64,000 nucleotides of DNA from Weissella coleopterorum. Its GTDB lineage: Bacteria; Bacillota; Bacilli; Lactobacillales; Lactobacillaceae. The translations under genes were made by a program, and so were the position numbers. The DNA lies in assembly GCF_011304355.1 (NCBI RefSeq), contig NZ_CP049888.1, forward strand, positions 1,178,001 to 1,242,000, read 5' to 3'. Under the pieces are notes generated by a model that saw only the letters and a program-made list of their open reading frames with translations, was not told the origin of the DNA and did no database searches. Below are positions 8,280 through 18,298 of this stretch, one piece after another (positions within the stretch are counted from its first letter, which is position 1; each line of letters starts with the position of its first letter).

Positions 8280-8807
8280 TTATTCACCTTCATACGTTAA
8301 CAGGGCCCTGATATCATAATCTTTTAGAACTTGACGGCCTTGTAGCTCAGTTAATTCAATGAGAAATGCTAAGCCGACAACTTCACCACCGAGGCGTTCA
8401 ATCAACTTATTAGTCGCCGCAATTGTACCACCTGTAGCTAATAAATCATCAACTACCACAACTTTATCTCCTGGTTCAATTGCATCTGCATTAAGCTCAA
8501 GGGTTGCTGAACCGTACTCCAAAGTATAACTTTCAGATATTGTCTTACGAGGTAATTTACCAGGCTTACGAGCTGGAACAAAACCAACTCCCATTTCAAG
8601 CGCCATGGGGGTTCCTAATAAAAATCCTCGTGATTCAGGTGCAACGATTTTAGTTGCGCCTTTTTCATTCGCATATTCAGCTAATTCATGTATCGCAAAA
8701 CCAAAGGCCTTTGTATCCGCCAATAAGGGGGTAATATCTCGAAAAGTAATTCCTGGTTGTGGGAAATCAGGAATTGATGCAATATAATCATGCAAATCCA
8801 TTGTCAT
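8280..8807 (-). CDS. apt: adenine phosphoribosyltransferase
   Basis: Salvages adenine to AMP with PRPP. The 175-residue protein shows FRDITPLL near the N-terminus, PESRGFLLG, the RKPGKLP loop and the PRPP-binding motif [11 protein letters not shown] (118-128). AGGAG lies 6 nt before the ATG at 8807. It follows recJ by 27 nt and is the last gene of a plsY-rnz-recJ-apt run, in line with the recJ-apt linkage common in Firmicutes. Confidence 0.96.
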   Translation of the reverse strand: MTMDLHDYIASIPDFPQPGITFRDITPLLADTKAFGFAIHELAEYANEKGATKIVAPESRGFLLGTPMALEMGVGFVPARKPGKLPRKTISESYTLEYGSATLELNADAIEPGDKVVVVDDLLATGGTIAATNKLIERLGGEVVGLAFLIELTELQGRQVLKDYDIRALLTYEGE

Positions 8808-8834
8808 TTTATGCTCCTATGTCGATGATCTGAA

Positions 8835-11140
8835 TTAATCATCTTGTGCTAATTCATTTAGCAATTGTTCTAACTCGGCAGTGGTACTATAAATTAGTTT
8901 AGCTTCCACTTCCCGTTTTTGTAAAAAGTTCTGATAAGAAGGCATGGTGGTTAGATCAACATTAGTCGGGGCTAACACCTTTTTTAACAAATCGTCTTCA
9001 ATTGTAACAAATTTCGCGTCCAAAAACACCTGAATTACTAATTTCAACATCAAATCATCCATTTTTAGGTATTGTCTCATTGCTTCAAACTGAGTTTTTA
9101 AGGCAATTGTCTCTTGCTGTTGAATAAATTTAAAGAATTTTGCGAAATCATCGCGTGCCGGGATTTTTTGTAGATATGCCGGATTTTTAGTGTAAAAAAT
9201 AGTCTCCCAACTACCGATTGGAACATACGCTAATACTTGATGTAATTCATCTAAGTTTTGAGGTAAGTCTACAAAAACGACTCGATCTAACTGTGTAACA
9301 TTAAATGCATCTTCCCACCAAAGAGCTGTTCCTGAATTAGTAATCAGCGGGGTTAATTGTTGTTGCATCCTCTGATTAAAGAATAGATAGGTAACCGATC
9401 GATCAAACATTTGCTTCGTTAAATGCGTTGTTCTTGCATCAACTAACGCCGAACCTGATGCTTCAATGTCCTTAAATATTAACTGATAACTAGTCGCACC
9501 CCGGTATGTATTTTGATCGATTGTCCCTACAACCGTCAATTTTTTAAAACGTCCTTGTAAGTCATTCGCTAATAACCCTTTTTGCCAGGCAATCACTGGA
9601 ATAGGTTGTTGTCTAATAACTCCCGTAAATCGTAGATGTTTTCCTTCTGACATGGTTTTAACATTCTCGATGTCATCCAATTCTAGCTTGAACACTGGTT
9701 CGGGATTACCTGCGCCAAAGGGACCCAAAAGTTGTAGTTGCTGGTAAAAATCAGCATTAAAATCTTGACCGGTTAAAGTCCCCTCAATCGCTAAGACTTT
9801 TTTCTTTTGCGCATCAAAAGACTGTGCTGAAGCCGCATCATTCAACATTTGACGAACTTGATCAACTTGTTGAACCTCAATTGTCATTCCCGCTGCTAAA
9901 GCATGTCCCCCAAAATTGATAAATAAGTCTCGATGTGGATCAATTGCCGCAAATAAATCAAACCCGGTTACTGACCGACCAGAACCCTTAGCCAGATTAT
10001 CAGTTTGATTCAAGACAATCGTCGGTTTACCTGTTGCATCTAGAATACGTGCCGCCACGATTCCTAAAATACCTTCGTGCCAATTTTGACCCATTAACAC
10101 TAAGACTGAATCGTTGGCAAATTCATTTTGGGCCTGTGCTAGAGCTGCTTCTGCGATTGAATCGACCAATTGTTTACGCTCTTGATTAGATTGATCAACG
10201 AGCTGTGCTAACTTTAAAGCACTTGCTTCATCTTCAGCCAACAACATTTGAACACCCGTTTTGGCATCTGCCATCCGTCCAATCGCATTCAGTCGTGGCG
10301 CAATCTGAAAGCCAACCATCGTCGCATCAATTTTTTCTGAACTTATTTTAGCTATTTTTAATAATGCTTCTAGCCCGGGCCGTTGCATTTCATTTAAATT
10401 ATCCAGACCAAGCTTTACAATTGCTCGATTTTCACCATTTAAGGGCATCACATCTGCAATAGTTCCCAAAGCCGCAAGATCTAACCATTCATCCGCGGGA
10501 GCCTCCAGTAAAGCGGATGCAACTTTAAAAGCCACTCCTGCACCTGATAATCCAGTAAATGGATATTGATCTTCTGGAAATTGAGGGTGAACGATAGCAA
10601 TGGCTGGTGGTAATTCTCCAGGTAATTCATGATGATCAGTTATAATCACATCAATACCTTGTTGCATAATCGTCTCAATCGCGTTTCTGCCACTAATTCC
10701 ATTATCGACCGTAATCAGAAGTTGCATTCCTTGTTCGGCCAATGTTTCATATACATCTAGATTAGGTCCATAACCGTCTTTGAAACGATTAGGTACATAA
10801 TAATCAACCTCTGCCCCAAGACCTCCAGCGCTGAGACCATGATTGTCGTCGCCGTAATTCCATCAACATCATAATCTCCATAGACTACAATTTTTTCGCC
10901 TTGATCGATGGCTGCAAATATTCGGTCAACAGCTTTTTGCATATCATGTAATTGAAATGGATCTAACAAATCATCTAAAGTTGGATTTAAAAAGGATTGC
11001 ACAGCTTCAGGGGTGTCATACCCACGTGCAACTAACAACTTTGCAATCAGGGGTTGTGCGCCAATTTGACTCTGTAATTGTGATACCCGTTCATCTTGGG
11101 GTAACTGATCAAGTTGCCACTGGTACTGTGGATCAATCAT
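8835..11140 (-). CDS. recJ: single-stranded-DNA-specific exonuclease RecJ, frame broken by one missing base
   Basis: 5'-3' ssDNA exonuclease of recombination and mismatch repair. The first part (10757-11140 frame) carries VVYGDYDVDG (DYDVDG at 89-94); the second part (8835 to about 10814, next frame) carries ITDHHE, the DHHA1 region and a long Lactobacillales-type C-terminal extension. The frames join at a CCCC run at 10814-10817 (GGGG on the coding strand). Adding one G gives LGAEVDYYVPNRFKDGYGPN and an uninterrupted 768-residue protein, normal for the family. I read this as a homopolymer error or a recent frameshift, not as two genes. It sits 3 nt after rnz. Confidence 0.88.
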
Positions 11141-11143
11141 TAT

Positions 11144-12129
11144 CTATTCCTCGTTTTCATCTGGCTCAATTTGAATTTTAATCGGCCCCGAATTATCCTG
11201 TTGCCCCATTGGAATCTCATATACATCAAAATCATTTACAACACGCGTATTTTTAAAGATCGGTTGAGCGGAATACGCTAATTCATTCGCTAAACGGCCG
11301 GGATAGCGAGCCGAAATATGCGTTAGGAAAAGCCGTCCTACTTTTTGTTCGGACGCGGCCTGCGCGGCCTGTAAATTAGTTGAATGATGATATGATCGAG
11401 CCAACTTCGCTTCATCCTTACCATAGGTTGATTCGTGAACCACTACCGTTGCGTTCTTGATTAATTCATCAATATTGGCCGTCCGTCGGGTATCTCCTAG
11501 AATCGTAACTATCCGCCCGATTTTAGGATCTCCCACTACATCTTTCGCCTGAATTTCGCGTCCATCTGGTAAACTTACATTTTCACCATGTTTTAGTTTG
11601 CCATAAAGTGGTCCAGCCGGTACATCTAATTCCCTTAATCGCTCTACCAATAATTCTCCTTCATGATCAGCTTCAACGACACGATACCCATAGGATAAAA
11701 TCCGATGGTCGAGAGGTAACGCCTCCACTTGAAACTTTTCATTTTTAAAAACCAATCCACCTTCAGGATTAATTTCATGGTAATTAATTCGATAGGTCAA
11801 ATGCGTTTGTGAAAGACGTAAACTGGTTTCCACATACTGCTTAATTCCATGTGGTCCATATAAATCTAATCGATCATCCCCCCTTGAAATGAACGCGATG
11901 ATAATAGACCTGGTAAACCAAAGATATGATCACCATGTAAATGCGTGATGAAAATTTTTGTTATTTTTCGAGGGCGAATCGTTGACTGAAGCATCTGTTG
12001 TTGGGTCCCTTCCCCTGCATCAAATAGCCACACTTCATTTAATTCTTCCAATAATCGTAGAGCCACACTGGTCACATTACGATATCGAGCGGGGACGCCC
12101 GCTCCCGTTCCTAAAAATTCTAATTGCAT
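11144..12129 (-). CDS. rnz: ribonuclease Z, frame broken by one missing base
   Basis: Endonuclease that trims the 3' end of tRNA precursors. The first 87 codons contain the beta-lactamase-fold motif [13 protein letters not shown] (His63, His65, Asp67, His68) and the second frame has GDTRRT, HESTYG and LTHISARYP, the remaining metal-site motifs. The frames join at CCCCCC 11878-11883; one extra G on the coding strand restores [18 protein letters not shown] and a 328-residue protein. The gene lies between plsY and recJ in one unit. Confidence 0.88.
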
Positions 12130-12173
12130 AAAATATCTTGCCTACTTTCTAATAAGCCTAGACCATTGGCTTT

Positions 12174-12815
12174 TTATTTTGCTTTTAATCGCCGAATCCA
12201 GTATGGAATCCCAAATTTAATTGTATTTTCGTTCCCATGAATCATCCGTCCCAAATTACTGCGGTGAAGATATGTCACATAGACCATTAAACCAGCCGCA
12301 ACTAAAGCTAAAAATTTTTCGTCGTAGTACCAAAAAACAAGTGTACTAAAGAAAAAATTCAACAACGAACTAATCGAGACAATACTAGTGAGGATTAGAC
12401 AAATCAAAAAAATACACAATGAAATTAAAAATAGCTTAGGTGAGTACGCCAACAAAATTCCTAGCGAACTAGCCACCCCTTTCCCACCTTTAAAATTCAA
12501 CCAAATTGAAAAAGTATGACCTAAAACTGCTACTACACCAATTGCTAAAATCAAAAAATGACGATTATCTGGTAATGGCGTCCATATTAAATACGCTAGT
12601 AACCCTCCCACGGTTCCTTTTAAAACATCAAAAATAAATACAATTGTGCCTGGAATAAATCCTAAAACCCGAAAAGTATTGGTCGTTCCAATGTTACCTG
12701 AACCTGCTTGCATAATGTCTTTATGATAAACATACTTACCAATTAAGTAACCGAAGGGAATTGAACCTAATAAATAAGCCATTAATAATCCCAAAATGAT
12801 TTTAAATATTTGCAT
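12174..12815 (-). CDS. plsY: glycerol-3-phosphate acyltransferase PlsY (acyl-phosphate dependent)
   Basis: Integral membrane enzyme that transfers the acyl group from acyl-phosphate to glycerol-3-phosphate, the first step of phospholipid synthesis; PlsC in this window does the next step. The 213-residue protein has about five hydrophobic segments and the three PlsY motifs: GSIPFGYLIGK, GSGNIGTTN and the loop LNFKGGKGVASSLG. It begins a likely plsY-rnz-recJ-apt run. Confidence 0.95.
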   Translation of the reverse strand: MQIFKIILGLLMAYLLGSIPFGYLIGKYVYHKDIMQAGSGNIGTTNTFRVLGFIPGTIVFIFDVLKGTVGGLLAYLIWTPLPDNRHFLILAIGVVAVLGHTFSIWLNFKGGKGVASSLGILLAYSPKLFLISLCIFLICLILTSIVSISSLLNFFFSTLVFWYYDEKFLALVAAGLMVYVTYLHRSNLGRMIHGNENTIKFGIPYWIRRLKAK

Positions 12816-13032
12816 TTTTTCTCCAATGTCTTATTACCAAGCAACTACTAGATATACACGTTAATCTATCACGCTTGCAATCGGTTGCTTAGGATCAGAT
12901 AACCACATTCGTTATTGATTCATAATAATCATATTTTATTTTTTAACAAACTAATAATAGTTTAGCATGAAATCTTAAAAAACTAACTATTTTTAATCCT
13001 AAATAGGTCTCAAATTTCATGAAAATAAAAAA

Positions 13033-13054
13033 GGATCGTATAATTCAACGATCC
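13033..13054 (-). terminator. terminator after the ARH-like gene
   Basis: GGATCGT pairs with ACGATCC over an 8-nt loop and is followed on the minus strand by six T. Confidence 0.8.
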
Positions 13055-13093
13055 CTTATTCCATTTTTCTTGATAATCACAGGTTTGCACCAA

Positions 13094-14011
13094 TTATTCA
13101 GCTTTTTTTATCTCAAATCGACCACTGCGACTGGCTTGAATTAACATTTTTTTAACTTTTGGTGCCACTTCTAAGCGACTGCTTAAGTCAGCCTTGATCG
13201 GTCTCCCGTAGATCAGCGCTGCCACCGCACCTACAATTGCTACAATTTTTTTAGACGGACCTTGAACTTGGTCAGCGGCTTGAATTGCTTCTTGATATGA
13301 CTTGGTGTTTAAAAGAATCCAGACCAAATTTTCAAGTGTATCAACAATATAACCACTTCCATTCAAAGCTTCTTGGGGTTGGCTACTAAAATCCGGGGTA
13401 TTTAGATTATCTAATTCTTTGAGAAAACCAGCAAATAAGCTGTGTTCAGAATAATATTCATAGGAAATCCCTACTGCCCGATCCAAAGCTGTTTCAAATT
13501 CAAAACCGTCTAAGATTTGTCCAACCAAAATTGCATACAATCCAATCCCCATTAGTCCTCGAGGGTAATTATGAGTTAGACCAGCGACTTGATGCAACGT
13601 CAACATTGCCGTCTCATTATTCACAAAATCCGATCCATATAGACTATACATATAAATTATCATGGGCATAATTCGTGCTAATGCCCCACTCCCGTTATCA
13701 TCTTCAGATATTCCTCCCGAAGAAAACGGATCTTGTGTTGCTAAATATGTGTCCAATGCTTTTTTAGTTGTTTTTCCAGCAGGCTGAATTTTACCATCGA
13801 CTGTATATTTACCGTGTTTATACCATGCTTCAAAAGCTTGCATGATTTCATTGATATCATAATTTTTTGACAAAGCATCAATCGTTGCAAGCGCTAATGA
13901 ACTACCACTACTCCAACGACGTTGCTCTAATGGTAGATGCTTTTGTGTTAATAAATCACCATCAAGCATCCCAAGGGTGCTATTAATTAATGGATTATTT
14001 GGTAAGTCCAT
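13094..14011 (-). CDS. ADP-ribosylglycohydrolase (DraG/ARH)-like protein without metal-binding motifs
   Basis: A 305-residue protein of the ADP-ribosylglycohydrolase fold. Landmarks line up with the family: GMLDGDLL near 14, W33 before the first metal loop, DNGSGALARIMP (105-116), GLTHNYPRG (144-152) and the tail GYIVDTLENLVWILLNT leading into IVAIVGAVAALIYG. Family members bind two metals with TDDT after the Trp and DTDT before the final helix. Here those read SSGSS (34-38) and GPSKK (251-255), so all metal Asp residues are absent. It probably binds a ligand or partner instead of hydrolysing ADP-ribose; that is inference. It stands alone between plsY and the divergent yslB. Confidence 0.75.
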   Translation of the reverse strand: MDLPNNPLINSTLGMLDGDLLTQKHLPLEQRRWSSGSSLALATIDALSKNYDINEIMQAFEAWYKHGKYTVDGKIQPAGKTTKKALDTYLATQDPFSSGGISEDDNGSGALARIMPMIIYMYSLYGSDFVNNETAMLTLHQVAGLTHNYPRGLMGIGLYAILVGQILDGFEFETALDRAVGISYEYYSEHSLFAGFLKELDNLNTPDFSSQPQEALNGSGYIVDTLENLVWILLNTKSYQEAIQAADQVQGPSKKIVAIVGAVAALIYGRPIKADLSSRLEVAPKVKKMLIQASRSGRFEIKKAE

Positions 14012-14117
14012 ATTTAATTACCCATCCTTTCCATTAAAAAATTGTAACATTTTTGCAACCTATTTGGCAAATTGAATTATGTTCGTTATAATAAGTAGTA
14101 TAAAAAAGGAGCATCGT

Positions 14118-14531
14118 ATGGCTGATCAAAACAATAATATTTTCCCAATTACGCTATTAAGAGATCATTTACTACCTGCATTATTGACGGATGATCTGAG
14201 CGATATTACTTATTGGGCCGGTAAGGATTTAGCGCGTGAATTTCCATTACAAGGAATAAGTGCCATTGTTGATTTCTTCAATGATGCTGGCTTTGGAATT
14301 TTAAATATCGAATCACAAAAAGCAACTAGTCAAAGATGGATTTTAACTGGCTCACTTGTTGAAAGGCGCATGTCGGAGGCTACTAAACCGGATTTCTTTT
14401 TAGAAGCTGGCTTCTTAGCCCAACAAACGGAACAACAAATTGGTTCCAGTGCTGAAACTCAAGTTGAATTTGAAAAAGACACCGTCATCTTGACTGTTTT
14501 AACCACTGAAGCCATCCACATTGATGAATAG
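14118..14531 (+). CDS. YslB family protein (DUF2507)
   Basis: A small cytoplasmic protein of 137 residues from the ATG at 14118, which has AGGAG 6 nt upstream; a codon at 14079 would give a longer frame without a ribosome-binding site. Family blocks are RDHLLPALL, ISDITYWAGKDLAREFPL-like text at about 25-42, VDFFNDAGFG and FFLEAGFLAQQ. DUF2507 proteins are widespread in Firmicutes with no assigned function. The gene is divergent from the ARH-like gene and convergent with map. Confidence 0.85.
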   Translation: MADQNNNIFPITLLRDHLLPALLTDDLSDITYWAGKDLAREFPLQGISAIVDFFNDAGFGILNIESQKATSQRWILTGSLVERRMSEATKPDFFLEAGFLAQQTEQQIGSSAETQVEFEKDTVILTVLTTEAIHIDE

Positions 14532-14541
14532 AAATACTAAT

Positions 14542-14591
14542 AAAAAATCATCTCATACTATTTTATAAAAGTAGCGTAAGATGATTTTTTT
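14542..14591. terminator. bidirectional terminator between yslB and map
   Basis: AAAAATCATCT and AGATGATTTTT form the outer stem, with a second inner pairing around TATTTTATAAAA. Placed between convergent genes. Confidence 0.75.
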
Positions 14592-14592
14592 C

Positions 14593-15381
14593 TTATTTCA
14601 ATAAATATTTTGCGTCAAATTCTGGATCTTGTGAAGTCAAAATCTTAGGTCCATCTTCGGTAATCGCTATAACATGTTCATATTGAGCAGACCAAGAACC
14701 GTCAATCGTTCGAACAGTCCAACCATCTTCTTTAGATGTTTCCACTTCCCAACTTCCCAGATTTACCATCGGCTCAATCGTAATTGTCATTCCTGGCTTT
14801 AAACGTAGCCCATGTCCTGCTACACCATAGTGCGGCACAGCTGGTTCTTCATGCATCGTGGGCCCAATTCCATGTCCGATATAATCACGAACATTACCGT
14901 AACCATGCTCATCCTCCACAAAATGATTAATCGCAGCGCCAATATCACCAAGGCGATTACCAACTTGGGCTTGGTCAATCCCAATATAAAGCGCTTCTAA
15001 GGTAACATCCATTAACTTTTGCACTTCTGGTAAGACCTCTCCAACTGCATAACTCCAAGCAGAGTCAGAAAAAGCTCCATCCAATTCTACAACTGTATCC
15101 ACCTTAACGAGATCCCCATCTTTAAGAATTAATCCTTTACGTGGAAAAGCATGAGCAACTTCATCATTCACAGATACGGTTGTGGCATATTTAAAACCCT
15201 CAAACCCAATTTGTGCAGCCCGTCCACCATGACTTTCGATATATTTTCGACCGAATTCTTCAATTTCCCATGTTGAGAGACCTGGCTTAATCAATTTTTT
15301 CATCCCTTGATGCATACCAGCAATAATTGCCCCGGACTTCTCCATAGCAACCAATTCTCGCTTTGATTTTAACGTTATCAT
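14593..15381 (-). CDS. map: methionine aminopeptidase type I
   Basis: Removes the initiator Met from nascent proteins with small second residues. The 262-residue protein has all five metal ligands in family context: Asp in VKVDTVVELDG, Asp in FSDSAW, His in GHGIG, Glu in ITIEPMV and Glu in QYEHVIAIT. Two ATG codons are adjacent; the second (15381) is better spaced from GGAGG. The Lactobacillales C-terminal extension ending in FDAKYLLK is present. Confidence 0.95.
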   Translation of the reverse strand: MITLKSKRELVAMEKSGAIIAGMHQGMKKLIKPGLSTWEIEEFGRKYIESHGGRAAQIGFEGFKYATTVSVNDEVAHAFPRKGLILKDGDLVKVDTVVELDGAFSDSAWSYAVGEVLPEVQKLMDVTLEALYIGIDQAQVGNRLGDIGAAINHFVEDEHGYGNVRDYIGHGIGPTMHEEPAVPHYGVAGHGLRLKPGMTITIEPMVNLGSWEVETSKEDGWTVRTIDGSWSAQYEHVIAITEDGPKILTSQDPEFDAKYLLK

Positions 15382-15473
15382 CATTAACCTCCGTTATTCT
15401 ACTGTCTATCATTATACCGCTAAAATTTCGTTTTAAGTTAAAAGATCCGATATTATTTGAGTGCAGAAACGAT

Positions 15474-16196
15474 TCAAAATAGCAAACCAATCCCATAGTG
15501 AATAGTAATCGTTAAAAGACCAATAATAATATTTCTGATAATCGATTTTTTAACAAATCCCTGTCCCAATTTGGCACTCGCCCAGCCAATGATCGCAGAA
15601 GCCACCGTAGTTGCTAAGATTGCAACTAACATTCCCTGAGTCCGACTTAACAAAACCATAGCTAATAGTGGCACCACCCCTGCTAATGCCGCACAAATCA
15701 TGGAAGAAAGTGCCGCTTCCCATGGATTAACATAATGTCCGAGTTGAACATCATATTTTGTCTCCAAAATTGCCTTCAAAGGTTGTTTTTGCATAAGATC
15801 TTTGGCAATTAAAGTCGCAGTTTGATCTGACACACCTCGACCAACATAAAATTGTTCTAAATCCGCCTCAACTAATGCTGGTTGTTCTTTAATTCTGTAT
15901 GCCTCTTTTTGAACAACAACCTTCTCGGCATCCGACTGAGAACTCACTGAAGCATACTCTCCGGAAGCCATTGATAATGCACAAGCCAGCAAATCTGAAA
16001 CTCCAGCAATAAGCAAGGTAAATGAATTATTCGTGGCTGCTCCGACGGAAAATAAAACTCCAACAACGGTTAAAACGCCATCATTAGCGCCTAAAACCCC
16101 CGCTCGAACAACATTTAAGCGCTCTTCTAAAGTTAATTTTTCATGCTTATGGGCCCCATTTTGCATTAGAAGCTCTTCTTCTTTTGATAGCTTCAT
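15474..16196 (-). CDS. VIT1/CCC1 family metal transporter (second copy)
   Basis: A 240-residue membrane protein related to vacuolar iron transporters (VIT1/CCC1), which move Fe2+ or Mn2+. It shows the family pattern RAGVLGANDGVLTVVGVLF in the first helix, MASGEYASVSSQSDAE in the second, then a charged cytoplasmic segment with Glu-rich metal-binding-like text and three C-terminal hydrophobic helices. It starts 1 nt after the stop of its paralogue upstream, so the two are co-transcribed. Substrate is not determined by sequence. Confidence 0.88.
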   Translation of the reverse strand: MKLSKEEELLMQNGAHKHEKLTLEERLNVVRAGVLGANDGVLTVVGVLFSVGAATNNSFTLLIAGVSDLLACALSMASGEYASVSSQSDAEKVVVQKEAYRIKEQPALVEADLEQFYVGRGVSDQTATLIAKDLMQKQPLKAILETKYDVQLGHYVNPWEAALSSMICAALAGVVPLLAMVLLSRTQGMLVAILATTVASAIIGWASAKLGQGFVKKSIIRNIIIGLLTITIHYGIGLLF

Positions 16197-16197
16197 C

Positions 16198-16890
16198 TTA
16201 TAAGCCCCCCATTAATGTTCCAATTATGTAAGTAATAATCATCGTAAAAATACCAGCCAAAACATTTCGTAAGGTTGCCCATTTCAAATCAGCGCCGGAT
16301 AACTTGGCTGCTGAGAATCCAGTAATAGCCAATGCAATTGCTACCGCTACGCCTGTCCCCCAAATATTCAAGTGTAAGTTAGCAGGAATCAACGTAATTG
16401 CGAGCATGGGCAAAACTGAACCTAATGGAAATGAGATCATCGAGGCTAAACCAGCTGAAATGGCATCCATTTCTTGATTTAGAGTAAACCCATAGCGCTC
16501 ACGAACGGTAGTTCCAAGGTCATCTTGTTGCATCATTTCTTGTGTGGCTTGATGAGCTAATTCTGGCTTAATTCCGGCTGCAATATACTTATCTTGCACA
16601 AAGTTAAATTCAGCTTGCCAATCGTGATCTAATCGTTGTGATTGGTTTTGTTCTGCTTTTTTTTGGGCATCATTTTGTGAATGGACTGAGACATATTCGC
16701 CCATTGCCATGGAAACAGTCCCCGCTAAAGCACCTGCAAAACCGGCAATAAAAATCGCAAAAGAATTCGTAGTCGCCCCAGCTACCCCAATGACAATCCC
16801 TGAAACTGATAATATTCCATCATTGGCACCCATGACCGCCGCTCGAATAATATTACTACGTTGTGCTAAACTTTGTTTTTCCTTACTCAT
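16198..16890 (-). CDS. VIT1/CCC1 family metal transporter (first copy)
   Basis: A 230-residue paralogue of the following gene. It carries RAAVMGANDGILSVSGIVIG, MAMGEYVSVHSQNDAQ and the same five-helix arrangement with a central Glu/Gln-rich cytoplasmic loop. GGGAG precedes the ATG. Tandem VIT1/CCC1 genes occur in lactobacilli; they could form homo- or heterodimers, since VIT1 proteins work as dimers. Iron or manganese handling is inferred from the family. Confidence 0.88.
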   Translation of the reverse strand: MSKEKQSLAQRSNIIRAAVMGANDGILSVSGIVIGVAGATTNSFAIFIAGFAGALAGTVSMAMGEYVSVHSQNDAQKKAEQNQSQRLDHDWQAEFNFVQDKYIAAGIKPELAHQATQEMMQQDDLGTTVRERYGFTLNQEMDAISAGLASMISFPLGSVLPMLAITLIPANLHLNIWGTGVAVAIALAITGFSAAKLSGADLKWATLRNVLAGIFTMIITYIIGTLMGGL

Positions 16891-17016
16891 ACTAACTCCC
16901 TACATCTAATTTATAATCATTCTAAACTAAATTCAGTATACCAAAAATATTATTAAAAGACGAATGTATTATTTAATAAATTTTACTGTATTCATTATCT
17001 TTAAAATGAAATTAAA

Positions 17017-17047
17017 AAGCTAAAACTTAGCAACTAAGTTTTAGCTT
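17017..17047 (-). terminator. terminator after recA
   Basis: A 14-bp stem AAGCTAAAACTTAG / CTAAGTTTTAGCTT with a CAA loop, followed on the minus strand by T-rich sequence. Confidence 0.85.
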
Positions 17048-17079
17048 CTGTTTTACATTAAAATAAAACAATTATCATC

Positions 17080-18246
17080 CTATTCTTCTTCAATTTCTAA
17101 TTCAACATCATTTGTATCCGTCGTTGGTGTCTCGGAAGCTTCAGATTCAACCACATTTGCGTCTTTGTCCCCATCTGTTGTTTGGCTAAAGTATTCAGCA
17201 AGTACGCGTTCCATGATTTCATCATATGTGGCTTTATTCTCTGGGTCGTCCAACCAACGCATGACGTTAACTTTTCCTTGCCCAATTTTATCGCCCTCGT
17301 ACGAGAACCATGAACCTGCTTTTTTAATAATATCTTTATCCACAGCTAGGTCGATCATCTCACCAGTTTTAGAAATTCCTTTTCCAAAGATGATTTCAAT
17401 TTCAACCTCTCTAAAGGGAGCGGCCACCTTATTTTTAACCACTTTAATTTTAGTCAGATTCCCAACTGACTTCACGTCTTCACCGTCTTTTTTAGTCCCG
17501 TCGATTCCACCTCGCCGTCGAACATCTAAACGTACCGTTGAATAGAAACGCAAAGCTCGCCCACCTGGTGTCGTTTCAGGATTTCCAAACATAACCCCGA
17601 TCTTTTCTCGCAATTGATTAATAAAAATCACAGTTGTTTCAGTTTTTAAAATTGAGCCTGATAGCTTTCTTAAAGCAGAAGACATCATACGCGCCTGTAG
17701 TCCAACTGAACTATCACCAATTTCACCGTCAATTTCCGCTTTCGGTGTTAAAGCCGCTACAGAATCAACCACGATCATATCAATCGCAGCAGATTGGATC
17801 AAAGCATCTGCAATTGACAGCCCTTGTTCACCAGTATCTGGTTGTGAGAGTAACAATTCATCAATGTTCACGCCCAGCGCCTTGGCATATTCAACATCCA
17901 TGGCATTTTCAGCATCAATATATGCAACATTACCACCTTTTTTTTGCATTTCTGCTGCAGCGTGCAAGGCCAACGTCGTTTTTCCAGAAGATTCTGGTCC
18001 ATAAATTTCAATAATTCGGCCCTTTGGATAGCCACCAATTCCAAGAGCAATATCTAACTTCAAAGAACCTGTTGAAGATGCTTCAATTTGAGAAAATTTT
18101 GAATCTCCCATTCGCATAATCGACCCTTTTCCAAAATTCTTTTCGATCTTTTTGAGTGCCTCATCCAATGCTTTTTTACGGGCCTTGGGTTCCGTAATTT
18201 TACCTTCAATTTTTTTATTAGGGTTAATATTCTTTCCACTTGCCAT
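17080..18246 (-). CDS. recA: recombinase RecA
   Basis: ATP-dependent strand-exchange protein. The 388-residue product has Walker [10 protein letters not shown] (83-91), Walker B text [10 protein letters not shown], the loop-2 region [20 protein letters not shown] and a long acidic tail ending VELEIEEE. An extra N-terminal Lys-rich segment of about 25 residues precedes the core, as in other lactic acid bacteria. It lies 53 nt downstream of the CinA-C gene; the cinA-recA pairing is conserved in Firmicutes. No LexA box of Bacillus type is visible upstream. Confidence 0.97.
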   Translation of the reverse strand: MASGKNINPNKKIEGKITEPKARKKALDEALKKIEKNFGKGSIMRMGDSKFSQIEASSTGSLKLDIALGIGGYPKGRIIEIYGPESSGKTTLALHAAAEMQKKGGNVAYIDAENAMDVEYAKALGVNIDELLLSQPDTGEQGLSIADALIQSAAIDMIVVDSVAALTPKAEIDGEIGDSSVGLQARMMSSALRKLSGSILKTETTVIFINQLREKIGVMFGNPETTPGGRALRFYSTVRLDVRRRGGIDGTKKDGEDVKSVGNLTKIKVVKNKVAAPFREVEIEIIFGKGISKTGEMIDLAVDKDIIKKAGSWFSYEGDKIGQGKVNVMRWLDDPENKATYDEIMERVLAEYFSQTTDGDKDANVVESEASETPTTDTNDVELEIEEE

Positions 18247-18298
18247 TTTTAATTTCTCCGTTCAATTCAAAATTCAATATATTAAGTATAACCTAATT

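Noticed and set aside
18247..18298. LexA box upstream of recA
   Set aside because: No GAAC-N4-GTTC match; only an isolated GTTC.
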